From Rostrohypoxylon terebratum (Eukaryota; Ascomycota; Sordariomycetes; Xylariales; Hypoxylaceae), in assembly GCA_022497145.1 (NCBI GenBank), contig MU385904.1:1-64000 (forward strand): a DNA stretch of 64,000 nucleotides, given 5' to 3'. Within the stretch, counting starts at the first letter, position 1, and each line of letters begins with the position of its first letter. Of this stretch, positions 1-10,291 are shown piece after piece. A program made the position numbers and the translations under genes. Below the pieces are notes generated by a model, which worked only from the letters and a program-made list of their open reading frames with translations, had not been told where the DNA came from and did not search any database.

Positions 1-1441
1 AATTAAATTTTGAAGGTGGTGGTGATATTAAGGATTTGTCAAAAATGGTAAGTGGACCGCACCTGGTATGTGCGCATACTGGTATGTTGGCTTAGCCTCA
101 TGCCGAGTACAATCCCCCGACACGATTATGAACCACTGTAGGTTCGAATATTCGCCAGGCATAATGATTACTGTCTGCGTGCTGAACTTCGCGAAAGTGT
201 TAGTGATGCTGTTCATCTGGGCGCTAAGAAAATGGCAGGAGACGGAGCGCAGCGATGAGGATAAGGCGATTTTATATACTCTTGGCGACGCTATTGCCTC
301 CTTTATGAAGAAACCGGACCCGACCACCGTCAACATGGGCCTTGCTACCAAAGATGACTTTATACATCGACGTCCCTGGAAAAATCGTCTCGTGAAACAG
401 CCCCTTGTGCTGAATCGCGATGCTAGAAAGTGGGAGAAGAAAAAGAAATTCCGGTTTACTGCTGGTAGCATTCGACGATGGTTCACACTGTTATTCTTGT
501 GAGTGATCAGGAATTTATATTCTGCCTACCTACCTAGTAAACCCTACTGAGTTGATATCCATTACCTGTTCAGGTGCTGTCTTACCATCATGGTAGCAGC
601 AATTCTATTAGGGACATCTTTCAAAAGCCTGCACCACCGAGATTTCTCCACATCTATACCGGCACTATACGAGCTAGGATTTGGCCAATTGACTCCTTAT
701 ACTTATCTCGTCGTTGGGCTACCGAGAGAAGACCCGAAGGGCTTGATCTTGAATGTGCTCTTAGCTAACCTACCTCAGCTAATCGTATCCATACTCTACA
801 TATTCTACAATGCCATGCTAAGCACTTTCCTGGTTCAGAGAGAGTTCAGTCGCATGTGTCGGGATCAACGAAAACCGCTTCTGGTCTCCGAGCCCATAGG
901 GATCCAGCGGTCTAACTACTTCATCTCCCTCCCGCTCCGCTTTGGAATACCACTTTATACCATATCGGGATTATTACACTGGCTGATATCTCAGAGCTTG
1001 TTTTTGGCTCGGATTACGGCTATATGCGGGGATGATGATCCACAGGCATGTCCTGGTGGCCAAGTCGACCTTGCTAACTCTTTCTCGACATGCGGGTACA
1101 GCCCTTTCGCTGTGTTCATCAGTAAGTCGAAGACTATACCTTGTATCACATTTGGGCTACGTATCTAACAAACAATAGCACTTCTCGTCAGCGCTTTACT
1201 CGTCCTCACGATCGTAGGCATGGGTTTCCGCCAATACCCGGGTACCATGAGCATGGCCTCGACTAACAGCATGGTTATCAGCGCCGCGTGCCACGTTCTC
1301 GAAGAGGACCAGGAGGACGGCCACCTTCTCCCGGTCCAGTGGGGAGTCGTGGAGATAAATGGCGGGGTTGGCAAGTGCGCGTTCACGACAGCCCCTTCGG
1401 ATATGATGAAGATGCCAGAAGCCAGTTTGAAGTATATTTGA
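1..1441 (+). CDS. DUF6536-type fungal polytopic membrane protein, C-terminal part
   Basis: This is the 3' part of a gene that begins upstream of the window. Exons run from the left edge to 498, then 574-1121 and 1179-1441, ending in TGA. Both introns have GT..AG ends and keep the frame. The left boundary of the first visible exon is uncertain: the coding frame is open from about 32, and a GTAAGT at 48 could be a further donor. The protein has several hydrophobic segments and the phrase RFGIPLYTISGLLHWLISQS, then AACHVLEED and LPVQWGVVE near the end. That order (last TM pair, then a short Cys/His and QWG tail) is what I know from fungal DUF6536-type proteins. Function is unknown and a plasma-membrane location is inferred. 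The tail is short, with no extra domain. Confidence 0.75.
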
Positions 1442-1704
1442 GTACATGGAAAACGATGTGCCTAAACAACTCTTAATACAATTAACAGTTAATGTTTCAT
1501 AACCCTAACCAACAACCGATACCAGTTCCATAATCATGAGAAGCCATTGCCTATTCCTCATGTGTATCGAGTACAGTAACCATAAGAACCGTTTCCCTAA
1601 CCATGTCCTTTAGAATCTAGTGAATGGATGCGCCCGATGAATAAATTCGCAAATCGTCGTATAACTCTCCCAATCAATCACGATAACACCCAAGATCGTC
1701 TCGC

Positions 1705-2028
1705 TCAAATCCTCGTAGCCCGACTCCCCTTCCCATCCGTCCCGCGCATCTGCCGCGTCCCGGCGGCCTTCTTGCCGGGCCTGCGCGTCAGCGTGCCGTT
1801 GAGCTTCTTGGCCGCGCCCTCGATCTTGTCCTTGAGATGCGGCTTGCGGTGGTGGTGCGTCGCCGGCTGCGTGGTGCCCGTAATGCCGTGGCCGCGGCGA
1901 CGGTTGGTCGTCGTGGTCGTGGTGTGGCCAGTATGCTTGGTGTTGTTGCGCCTGCGCTCCGGCTCCGTCGAGATGTTCAGTTGGATGCGCGGCTTGGAGT
2001 GCCCGGTTGATGAGCGGGTGAATGCCAT
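1705..2028 (-). CDS. small basic conserved fungal protein, unknown function
   Basis: Single-exon frame of 107 residues, rich in Arg, Lys, Thr and Gly. The N-terminal half is low complexity (TTTTTTNRRRGHG). The C-terminal half carries TGTTQPATHHHRKPHLKDKI and then a compact motif, LTRRPGKKAAGTRQMRGTDG. I recognise this His-rich, KDKI, RRPG..KAAGTR.M.GTDG pattern as a recurring small hydrophilic protein of filamentous ascomycetes, but I know no assigned function. No signal peptide or membrane segment is visible. The upstream region (higher coordinates) has a perfect TGACGTCA at 2261-2268 and two more TGACG cores, which suggests bZIP/ATF-type control (inference). The opposite strand has a longer open frame, but it lacks any family signal and is probably a GC-driven shadow. 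Confidence 0.6.
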   Translation of the reverse strand: MAFTRSSTGHSKPRIQLNISTEPERRRNNTKHTGHTTTTTTNRRRGHGITGTTQPATHHHRKPHLKDKIEGAAKKLNGTLTRRPGKKAAGTRQMRGTDGKGSRATRI

Positions 2029-2550
2029 CTCTGCAATTCAAATTGTGCTATGTTTCAACGATACGGACGGTAGCGAAATGCGATCGACTTTTCTGGACTT
2101 AGGATAGAATATCTAAAAGGTAACGTCTTGTGGCTGTCGAGCGTGCTACAACCTCGCCTTTAAAAGGGGGGACCGAGGCCACCCCCCGAGTCTATGGTTC
2201 TTTGACAATGAGACACGTACGGGGTATACTGTCATCTCATTAGTTGTCGCGTGGATGAGGTGACGTCATGTCAGGTAGCTGGCAAGCAGGTTTGTCCTTT
2301 TACGTCGATCGATCTAGTCTCGTGGAAATGACGTGGCGAATATGCTGAGCTGGAGAGGCGTCGGATGGAATGGCCTACGTGCTAATAGAACTGTGACGTA
2401 CTGTATAGGGCTATTAATTGCCCCTTGCATCACCTAGCCGAGATCCTCTGTCAGCCATCACAAGTGTCACCTATCACGGCTTACTAGGTATTCTAGAGAA
2501 AATTCGGTACTTAAGACTCAAAGTAGGTAATGTTTTGATTGGTGCTTGAG
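2029..2550. other. intergenic: promoter of the small basic protein
   Basis: No gene is visible. It holds a GGGGGG...CCCCCC inverted run near 2166-2187 and three TGACG-core sites. On the far side it meets the stop codon of the kinase-RING gene. Confidence 0.5.
2261..2268. promoter_or_regulatory. CRE/ATF-like palindrome TGACGTCA
   Basis: Perfect 8-bp palindrome 233 bp upstream of the small basic protein start. Further TGACG cores lie at 2328-2336 (ATGACGTGG) and 2393-2400 (GTGACGTA). TGACGTCA is the established site of ATF/CREB bZIP factors. Its activity here is inferred. Confidence 0.45.
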
Positions 2551-5500
2551 TTAATATCTTGGGATACGCGACAAACCTGGATACCTGGGTTGACATTTGC
2601 CCGATTTATCCAGATACCTGAGTGCAATATTCATGTTTTCGCTATTACGTCGCTCTCTCTCTTTCGGGCGAGGATTTGTATCATCCTCTGTGTAAGGAGG
2701 TGGCCCAACATGATTGCGCCAGGAGAATATATCTTGGTAGCTCATCCCTTCACGTTCATGACGGCCAGCAGATCCCCCATTATGCGTGATTACATCTACG
2801 TCTCGACGCTTCTGAAGAGTCACCTCCATAGTATACATTGGAGTATCCGAGTCGCTGACCTCTTCCTCTGACATGATATCCTCTCCATAGTCGTCTCGTT
2901 CAGACTCAATGTCGTATCGCGGTCGTGTAGTATATGAATTGTTCGCTAGAGAGTAATATTTTTTCCGAAGAGGTTCTCGGTATCGAGTATCTATATCGGC
3001 CGCGTCTTCCGATGAAGAATCCTCGAAAATACGTCGTTTTGGAGTCACATTTCGCCTGGCTATATTCGATGTATGCTTTGGTCCCTCTCTCGGCTCGCGA
3101 ATACGAATGCGTGGTTGGTCGAAGATGAGGCCGCTATAGCGTTGAATATGTTTTTTGATCTCAGGGTTCCTCAACACCCCACTCTCATATAAGTACATGA
3201 TGAAATTCTTGGCATCAAGCCGATCCTCGTATGTTGGATCTTTGCCAAATCTAGTAGACCACAGTTGGTTCAATTTGTGATCGATCAGAATTCTGTTGAA
3301 TGACTTTAGATTGATATTCTTGGAACAGCATCGTAATCCCAAATCTTTTGCTGGATGGAAATTTCCAACGAGCAGAAGAAACGCGAAACGTTCCACAAGG
3401 CAACAATGACATATCCAATGCCCGCATGGAACAAGCCGGATCTTGCGGTCGTTGATATGGTATTGGGACGAGCAGAAGGCGCACGTAATAGTTCTATATC
3501 TCGTTCTGCTACTGAGTTAGTAATTGTAGGGACAGAAGAAGTACACCACCCACGCGTAAAGTAACTTTCTTTGATACTCTTCAAAATCTATTACTTCGGG
3601 CTCGATTACATATTCGGCTTCTGGGTTGCTCTTTGGTTCTGTGTAAAGCAAGAAGGCATTGTCATCGGCATCTGCCTCGCTTTTCTCGCCCTCGTCGCCT
3701 GCCATGCTTGTTCTACTGACTTCATGTTCGCTTTTGGCTTGTGAGTTATTGAGGCTTAGAGCTAGAGTATTTTCGCCAAATTCTTCGGTTGTATCGACAG
3801 GTGATACGAGTGTAATGGGAGATTGATACGATTCTCCAACACTACTTCTCCTGTAATGTTGAGACTGGTGTTTGAGATTGCTTGGACCGTCGTGTTTAAA
3901 TCCGTTCTCGTTTCCCGTCGTACTTTTCGAACGCCCACGTTTTGGGCTAGGCGAATTATACGTTTTCTCTCCAACTTGGACAAAATAAGGGGACCTTGGA
4001 CGCGAGATCATGTTTGGTGCTAAATTTTCCATTGAGATACTGATTAGAGAATTTGTTGTCTCCTCAAGGGATATAACCGAAGACCCTGAAGATGAAACCT
4101 CATATGACATTGTATCTGAAGTATCTGCATCCTCTAATACGTAAGGGGAATCGGAAGGTAGCCTCTTTCCATCAGTCTCTTCATATTCATCACAGCTTTC
4201 GACATATGGTGAGCGGTATAAAGGGATGGATGTCTTTCTCAGCTCTCTCAGGTGCATTGCCGTCTTTGTTTCGGAAGGCTCTTCAACTTGCTTCTCTGTA
4301 CTTGATTTAATTGAATCTTCGAGTGGATCCCCAACTTGTTCGGCGATGGGGGTCCAGGCAGCTGAAGCTACTGACAGCATCGTATTGCTGTTTCTATTGT
4401 TAGACTATGTGCATGGACAGTAATTTTAGGTATTGATATATCTCTTACCTGGAATTAAAGTCCCCCGAATGAGCAGGCAAATCTGTCGTTATCCACGGAT
4501 GTCTGTCTGCGACTTCGGAGGAGGGACGCGTTGTAGGGTCGGGAGACATTAGTGTCATAATGAATTGTTGGCCTTCGTCAGTAATGGACCGTGACTGAAG
4601 ACTGCTCCTGGGGAAAGTGAGCATCCCATTAACGTATTGAAATACTTCGCCGATATCCAAAAATGGGAGGCCGCCTACGAGCATCATATGAACACAGGCG
4701 CCTAGTGACCAGAGATCTACGGCGGCAGTGTAGGATCTTGATTTGTTGCCCGGGCTTAACCTCATCGTCTCAGGCGCCGCGAAGCCCAAAGTCCCCATCC
4801 GTGTAGTGTGTAGGCTCGTGACGTCTTGCTGTCTTCTCTTGCTGATTCCGAAGTCCGCAATTTTGACAAACCATGATGGCCCTGTCTCGACGACCATAAT
4901 GTTCTGACGTCGGATAAACAGGTTAATAAGTGAGCCAATGGCTACCTACGAAAATAGTAGAGAACAGCTTACCCCAGGCTTGAGATCTCGATGTACAAAG
5001 CCATTGTCGTGCATGAATTTTAGACCCTCTAAAACTTGAGAGGTGATGGTTCTAGCTTCCGATTCTGGCAATGGTTTGTTTAAATATCTCTGTAGATCGC
5101 GATTCTCGAGGTATTCCATGGTGATGAACACCGATTCAGCGTTCTCAAACCAGCCATCTGAGCGAACAAAACAATGCGAGTACTTAAGACTAGTTTAGCA
5201 AGAAATACCCATAGGGTCGGTTCTAACGTTGGTTTACATACTCGGTTGTGTGAGAATTTAGAAATAGCTTCAAGCTCTCTCAAGTATTCTAACTCTTTTC
5301 CCGCAACATTATATTTTTTAATCTGCTTAACCGCTCTTAATCTCGCACTACCGTCCCCCTGTTTGCATTGTTCTAGGTGTACGGTTCCGTAAGCCCCCTG
5401 GCCCAGAAATTCTTTGCGCACCCATCGCTCTTCTTTGGGGACATGTCGTTCGCGAGCAGAATGACCGGATACGTAAACGATGTGTTGCGTGTAGCCGTCG

Positions 5501-5571
5501 AAGAATTCGGTCTCGAGCCTCGAATCACGGACAATGTCGGGTAACGATTGAATCAGTTGCCGTACCGACAT
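2551..5571 (-). CDS. Ser/Thr protein kinase with disordered linker and C-terminal RING-like finger
   Basis: Inferred exons on the minus strand: 5571-5242, 5182-4973, 4903-4449, 4393-3566 and 3505-2551, giving 925 residues. All four introns (55-69 bp) preserve the frame. The first uses an AAG acceptor. The kinase domain spans about residues 52-320: GQGAYG loop at 57-62, VK at 81-82, HRDLKPGN at 174-181, DFG at 197-199 and APE at 223-225. It therefore looks catalytically competent. A Ser-rich acidic linker runs from about 330 to 605. Next comes a Cys/His cluster: C616, C619, C635, H637, C640 and C643, then CC at 667-668 followed by a KNINLKSFN stretch. This resembles the first RING-like finger of fungal RBR-type proteins. 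The tail is Arg- and Glu-rich. It is divergent from the HeLo-pseudokinase gene. A kinase joined to a ubiquitin-ligase-like finger is unusual. The exon 4/5 junction could alternatively use an acceptor 6 bp earlier. Confidence 0.8.
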
Positions 5572-6011
5572 AGTTGTGGAAAGTAAATTTCACACATTGG
5601 TCGATAATGCATTATCGAACTAATTAGTATATGATCATATTCGCCAGATTGACTTGAATTCGAATCCAATAGACGATGACGAGTTAGATTTAGATAGAAT
5701 ATGTTGTTCGTTTCATAGGAGTGTGATGGAAGAGAACTTTGGCTTCCTGAAAATCACGAGAACCATGAGGGGCGTGGGGGCTGAGCCACCCCTCCAGCTA
5801 GGTACCTAGTAAGCCTACTACCTCCTACCCAGGTAGGTTGCCTTACACAGCCTGCAGCTTTCCAAGGTTCGCGTCCTTCAGCTGCAATTATTAACCCAAG
5901 ATCTTACCTTACCTGCTTACCAATTGAAAAGACCAATCTCATGTTATTTGCGTACTGCAACTCTTTGGTAACGGAAAGTTATGCTGGAAGGTAGGGGAAA
6001 GATAGTTTCCA
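5572..6011. promoter_or_regulatory. shared divergent promoter of kinase-RING and HeLo-pseudokinase genes
   Basis: A 440-bp gap between two start codons pointing apart. It contains a G-rich/C-rich pair around 5768-5793 and a CTAGGTACCTAG-type repeat near 5797-5812. There are no conserved boxes I can name with confidence. Confidence 0.5.
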
Positions 6012-7715
6012 ATGTCAGCAGAATTGATTCTAGCCGCCGTTGGGGCGGCAGATCTATGCCTGAAGTCCGTTTCCTTACAGTGATGCTTAACGTTGCGATG
6101 ACATTTCTAGCTAACATGTCTCAGATATGGTCAATATCTCATAAAGCTCTATCAAGCTTTCAAGCGGGCAGATGAAGACGTGAGAGCTAAAACTCTACTT
6201 ATCGAATCACGATGGAGTCAAATGGCCATACAGGTGGAATTTGTTCAACGTGTTGCCCATACCATGAACCCAGATCATTGTCGTATCCACTTTGAAGTGT
6301 TAGAGATGTTGCAGGCCAAGTTCCAGGTCGCTATCAGGAAAATTGAACCACTATCGAAGAAAGAAAACTCGGAGAATACGCCCGGGAGTAGGATTAAAAA
6401 ATGGAAATATCTTCTCATTCGTGAGTCGCTCGACAAGGTCATCGCGGACCTAGAGCAATGGCAGAGCATCTTCGATCCTACGTGGTATCTCATCATCTTG
6501 ATTAAAGACAATGCAGTTGATTCAAAACTGCTGGAGGAAATTGGAATACCCACAGGCGACCTTTCTGATGTAAGCTTGGGACGAATGAGCCTGTCGTCGA
6601 ATTCCACTTTGGCTACAATACGGAATTTGCGCAATACTCTCAAAAATAAGTCGACACCTAATACCCATGTAACACTGACCGCAGAAGGGTTGGCCTGGGA
6701 AAGTGCACAGGAAATCCAACACTCAACCACACGGCTCATTCCCCGGACGGGATCTAGCAAAATGTTTCTCGTAGACTCAATGCTCTGCGATTCAAATCTC
6801 GATATTCCTCGGGCAAGGGCGGACGCAGAAACTTTAGCTAGGAAACTAAAGCAGGTCGAGACTAGCAATTCCGGTCTCCTTTCATGCCATGGGCTCGTTA
6901 AACGTAAGGCACAGCCAGCGAGGTCTCTAACTTCCATTGACATCGTCTTCCGACTCCCAACTGGAAAGACAGCACCTGCTAGCCTACGATCAGAACTTTT
7001 GCAACGCCCTATAGCTAGTCTGAGCAGCAGAATAGGAATCGCAATGCAGTTGGCGACGGCGGTTAGTTTTGTCCATACTTTCGATTTCGTACATAAGAAT
7101 ATTCGACCCGAGACGATATTACTCCTAGCTGATTTGGATACGGAGCAAACGGGGGGAAGGACGGTTCCTAAATCGCTTTATCTATTAGGCTTCGATCGAT
7201 TCCGTAGTGTCAATTTCTCTACCATGCGTAAGGGCGACACGGCTTGGGAGCGCAACCTATATCGACATCCCCTACGGCAGGGTTCACGTGCTCAGAAAGA
7301 TTATGTGATGCAACACGACGTGTATAGCCTTGGGGTCTGCCTCCTCGAAATTGGACTTTGGGAATCATTCGTAGTTGACGAGGGAGGCAACGATGTCCGA
7401 GTTGAGAATGAAGACCTGACCAAGGTTCCATCATCAACTCTAGGCTTGACATTGGATGATTTCGATCCAGATGCATGCTCTTCAGCGCAGCCAGCAACAG
7501 GGATAAAAGACCATCTCACCCAACTTGCTAAATCACAGCTACCGCAGCGTATGGGTGACAAATACACAGCTGTCGTGGTTACATGCCTCACCTGCTTGGA
7601 CGAGGAGAACGAGGACTTTGGCGATGAAAACGATATGCATGACGAAGACGGGATTTTGATTGGTGTGAGGTTTATTGAGAAGATACTTTTTAGATTAAGT
7701 GAGATATCGATATGA
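6012..7715 (+). CDS. HeLo-like domain protein fused to a pseudokinase
   Basis: Exons 6012-6064 and 6125-7715 (one 60-bp intron) give 547 residues. The start MSAELILAAVGAADLCLK followed by YGQYLIKLYQAFKRAD is the typical opening of fungal HeLo/HeLo-like (prion-inhibition) domains, which occupy about residues 1-210 as helices. The rest resembles a kinase fold but with catalytic residues lost. HRD is replaced by HKN (341-343), the following PEN by PET, and DFG by GFD (373-375). No glycine-rich loop is visible. HDVYSLGVCLLEIGLWESF (about 415-433) matches the structural αF region. So the fold is kept and catalysis is probably gone. Established knowledge: HeLo-type domains act at membranes in fungal programmed cell death, and helical-bundle plus pseudokinase resembles MLKL. 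The link to its kinase neighbour is inference. Confidence 0.8.
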
Positions 7716-8543
7716 AGAAAACCAAAGAGATGAAAATAATAGATTAAGAACGAATTGGGAATAAATCAAGCAGGAAGAAGCTCGAAAAAAGGGACCTCGG
7801 ACCTGGCTGCCTGGGAAATTTATTATTTATTAGGTAATTAGGTAATACTACTACCGTATTTGCCCTGGTTGCCTAGTGTCTTCCCATCCAAACACGCTGT
7901 GGAGAACCGCCAAGGCTTAAACGTGGCGGGTATCGAATCCTCTAGGTGGGTCTCGTGACGCCGGAGCTGCGGAGGAAGCCACACCCATATCCCCATATCT
8001 GACACAGATCTAATACACCACCAATCGGGATTAGCGTCTTGAATTTTGCATATCGTTAGTGTACTAAGGTGGGACTAGCCGGTAACTACCGCTATTTGGT
8101 GGTGGCACGGCTGAAAGTCGCCTCCAGCTTCGTCCATCTTCAAACATCGTCGCAATCAACAACAATTTCATCACTACTAAAGAGATGAGGACCTTTCGAG
8201 GTTTCAAATCACTTATCTCTCATTAGATTGATGAGCTGTCTCTCTCTATTATCTCCACATATAAACCCGTGAGCCATTTTGACGGATGACAGGCGACGCG
8301 TTTTATACTTTTGGCGATTTTTTTGAAGTCTGCGTCTTCCTGATCCAATCCACCTAGCTCAAACATTCGAGCCACCATCCGGAAGATTCAATACCACCAC
8401 GATTTGTCGCATAGGTGAATGATTGCAGATGAGGGTTTCTCACTCTTAATAGCGTCATAAGCCTTACCTCTAGACGCCTCTGTATTGTGCTTCACCTGAT
8501 AACCTCACGTTAATCAACCGCAGCTCGTTAGCCGGCTTTCATA
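7716..8543. other. intergenic: HOS2 upstream region
   Basis: No gene is visible. It contains CT-rich leader-like sequence and an ATATAAA near 8260. It probably holds the promoter and 5' UTR of the deacetylase. Confidence 0.5.
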
Positions 8544-10043
8544 ATGGAAATAGATCCGGAGAAGAATTACTCGCTGCGGCTGCCAAAACCTAACTATCTA
8601 GCCCACGCGGTCTGCGTCGATGAACCGGTTGTCAAGAAGTTCACCAAACCTTTAGATCGCCCAAGCGACCTAGAAAATGCTGCCTATCTCAATAAGATCA
8701 AACGCTTCGCTCACGAACATGGCATCACCAAACCTAAGGGTTACACAGTCTCATTTCACTATAACCCTGAAATGGAAAGACACCACTTCGGCCAAACGCA
8801 CCCCATGAAACCTTGGCGTTTAACCCTTACCAAGAGCCTGGTGTCATCATACGGCATGAATTTTGCCATGGACAACTACACTGCTCGCGCGGCTACTTAT
8901 GAAGAGCTGACGGCCTTTCACACGGAAGACTACGTCAAATTTCTTGCCAGTGTCGAGCCACAACCGCTCCCACTCGACTTCGATAACTCTAGTCCAGATC
9001 TCAAATTTAATCTTGGAGGTAGTGACTGTCCACTATTTGAGGGATTGTACGACTATTGTTCGATGTCTGCTGGCGGCTCCTTAGACGCCGCAAGGAAATT
9101 ATGTGCAGGACAGTCCGACATCGCTATTTCTTGGGGTGGTGGACTACATCACGCCAAGAAATCGGAGGCCTCGGGTTTCTGTTACATCAACGATATCGTC
9201 CTTGGCATATTGCAATTATTGCGCGTTCATCCTCGAGTTCTCTATATCGATATCGACGTGCACCACGGTGACGGCGTAGAGGAAGCATTCTTCTCTACCG
9301 ATCGTGTCATGACAGTCTCCTTCCACAAGTTCGACCCCGTGTTCTTTTTCCCTGGTACTGGCGGACTAGATGACAACGGTCCTAAAAGTGAACATAATCC
9401 GGGAGCCCATCATGCTATCAATGTGCCTTTGAATGATGGAATTACCGATGAACAATACGAGTGGCTTTTCAAAAGTGTTATCTCGAGGTGCATCGAGAAA
9501 TTTAGACCAGGTGCAATTGCTCTACAGTGTGGCGCGGACTCTCTCGCGGGAGATAGATTGGGTAAGTTCAATCTACTCGTCCAAGGTCACGCGTCGTGCG
9601 TGGAGTACTGCAAAAGTCTCAATATTCCCCTGCTCATGTTTGGCGGGGGTGGATATACGCCACGAAATGTTGCCCGCGCCTGGGCGTACGAAACAGCTGT
9701 CGCTATCGGACACAAAGAAGACATACCTCCGGAGATCCCCCTTCACACTCCGTGGCGCCAGCGATTCCGTCAAGAAACACTTTTGCCCACCTTACAACAG
9801 ATCTTGGGCGAGCCGCGCCAGAACAAGAACACCAAAAAGAAGCTAGATGATATTATTGAGCACGTTAGCGAGCAGCTGCGATTTGTCGAGTCTGCGCCCA
9901 GCGTGCAATTCTCTACTATACCACCGGATCTTGGACCTATCAGAGACGAGGTAGAGCAACGAATTAAGGAGGAGGTGGACGAGAAAGACGAGTTAGGGCG
10001 AAAGCTTCGGGAAGAAGGCGTTGGAGACCGTATGGAATTTTAG
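8544..10043 (+). CDS. HOS2: class I histone deacetylase, Hos2/HosA type
   Basis: Intronless, 499 residues. Class I HDACs remove acetyl groups from histone lysines. Hos2 is the catalytic subunit of the Set3-type complex in yeast and acts in the nucleus. The deacetylase core covers about residues 65-400. The segment HYNPEMERHHFGQTHPMKP (72-90) is characteristic of the Hos2/HDAC3 branch. Catalytic HH is at 202-203, zinc ligands are D238 and H240 in DIDVHHGDG and D332 in CGADSL, and the glycine loop GGGGYTPRN follows. The C-terminal tail (from about 440) is acidic and rich in Glu and Lys. The length is slightly above yeast Hos2, because of the tail. The start ATG lies directly before the conserved region with no competing upstream frame. 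All key residues are present, so it should be active. Confidence 0.95.
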   Translation: MEIDPEKNYSLRLPKPNYLAHAVCVDEPVVKKFTKPLDRPSDLENAAYLNKIKRFAHEHGITKPKGYTVSFHYNPEMERHHFGQTHPMKPWRLTLTKSLVSSYGMNFAMDNYTARAATYEELTAFHTEDYVKFLASVEPQPLPLDFDNSSPDLKFNLGGSDCPLFEGLYDYCSMSAGGSLDAARKLCAGQSDIAISWGGGLHHAKKSEASGFCYINDIVLGILQLLRVHPRVLYIDIDVHHGDGVEEAFFSTDRVMTVSFHKFDPVFFFPGTGGLDDNGPKSEHNPGAHHAINVPLNDGITDEQYEWLFKSVISRCIEKFRPGAIALQCGADSLAGDRLGKFNLLVQGHASCVEYCKSLNIPLLMFGGGGYTPRNVARAWAYETAVAIGHKEDIPPEIPLHTPWRQRFRQETLLPTLQQILGEPRQNKNTKKKLDDIIEHVSEQLRFVESAPSVQFSTIPPDLGPIRDEVEQRIKEEVDEKDELGRKLREEGVGDRMEF

Positions 10044-10291
10044 CTGCTAACAACAGTACGCTATCTGACGACAGGCCTAGCTGATAAGATCGTGGATGTC
10101 GATTTATGCAAGCCACCCCGATTCTAGCCTAGAAGAGGCCTTAGGCTAGGGGGCATCCGACATACCCTGTCCAGGTATTCGGCGCGAGCCTCGTCGACAG
10201 CAATACCCCATTTTAGATACAACAAGTAATGAACCATGGATCATAACATGACCTTACATTGCGCCATCACCTATTCGACCTCGTGACACCT

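Noticed and set aside
28..486. 152-codon minus-strand frame at the left edge
   Set aside because: Antisense to the DUF6536-type exon, whose plus-strand reading has clear family similarity and correct splice links.
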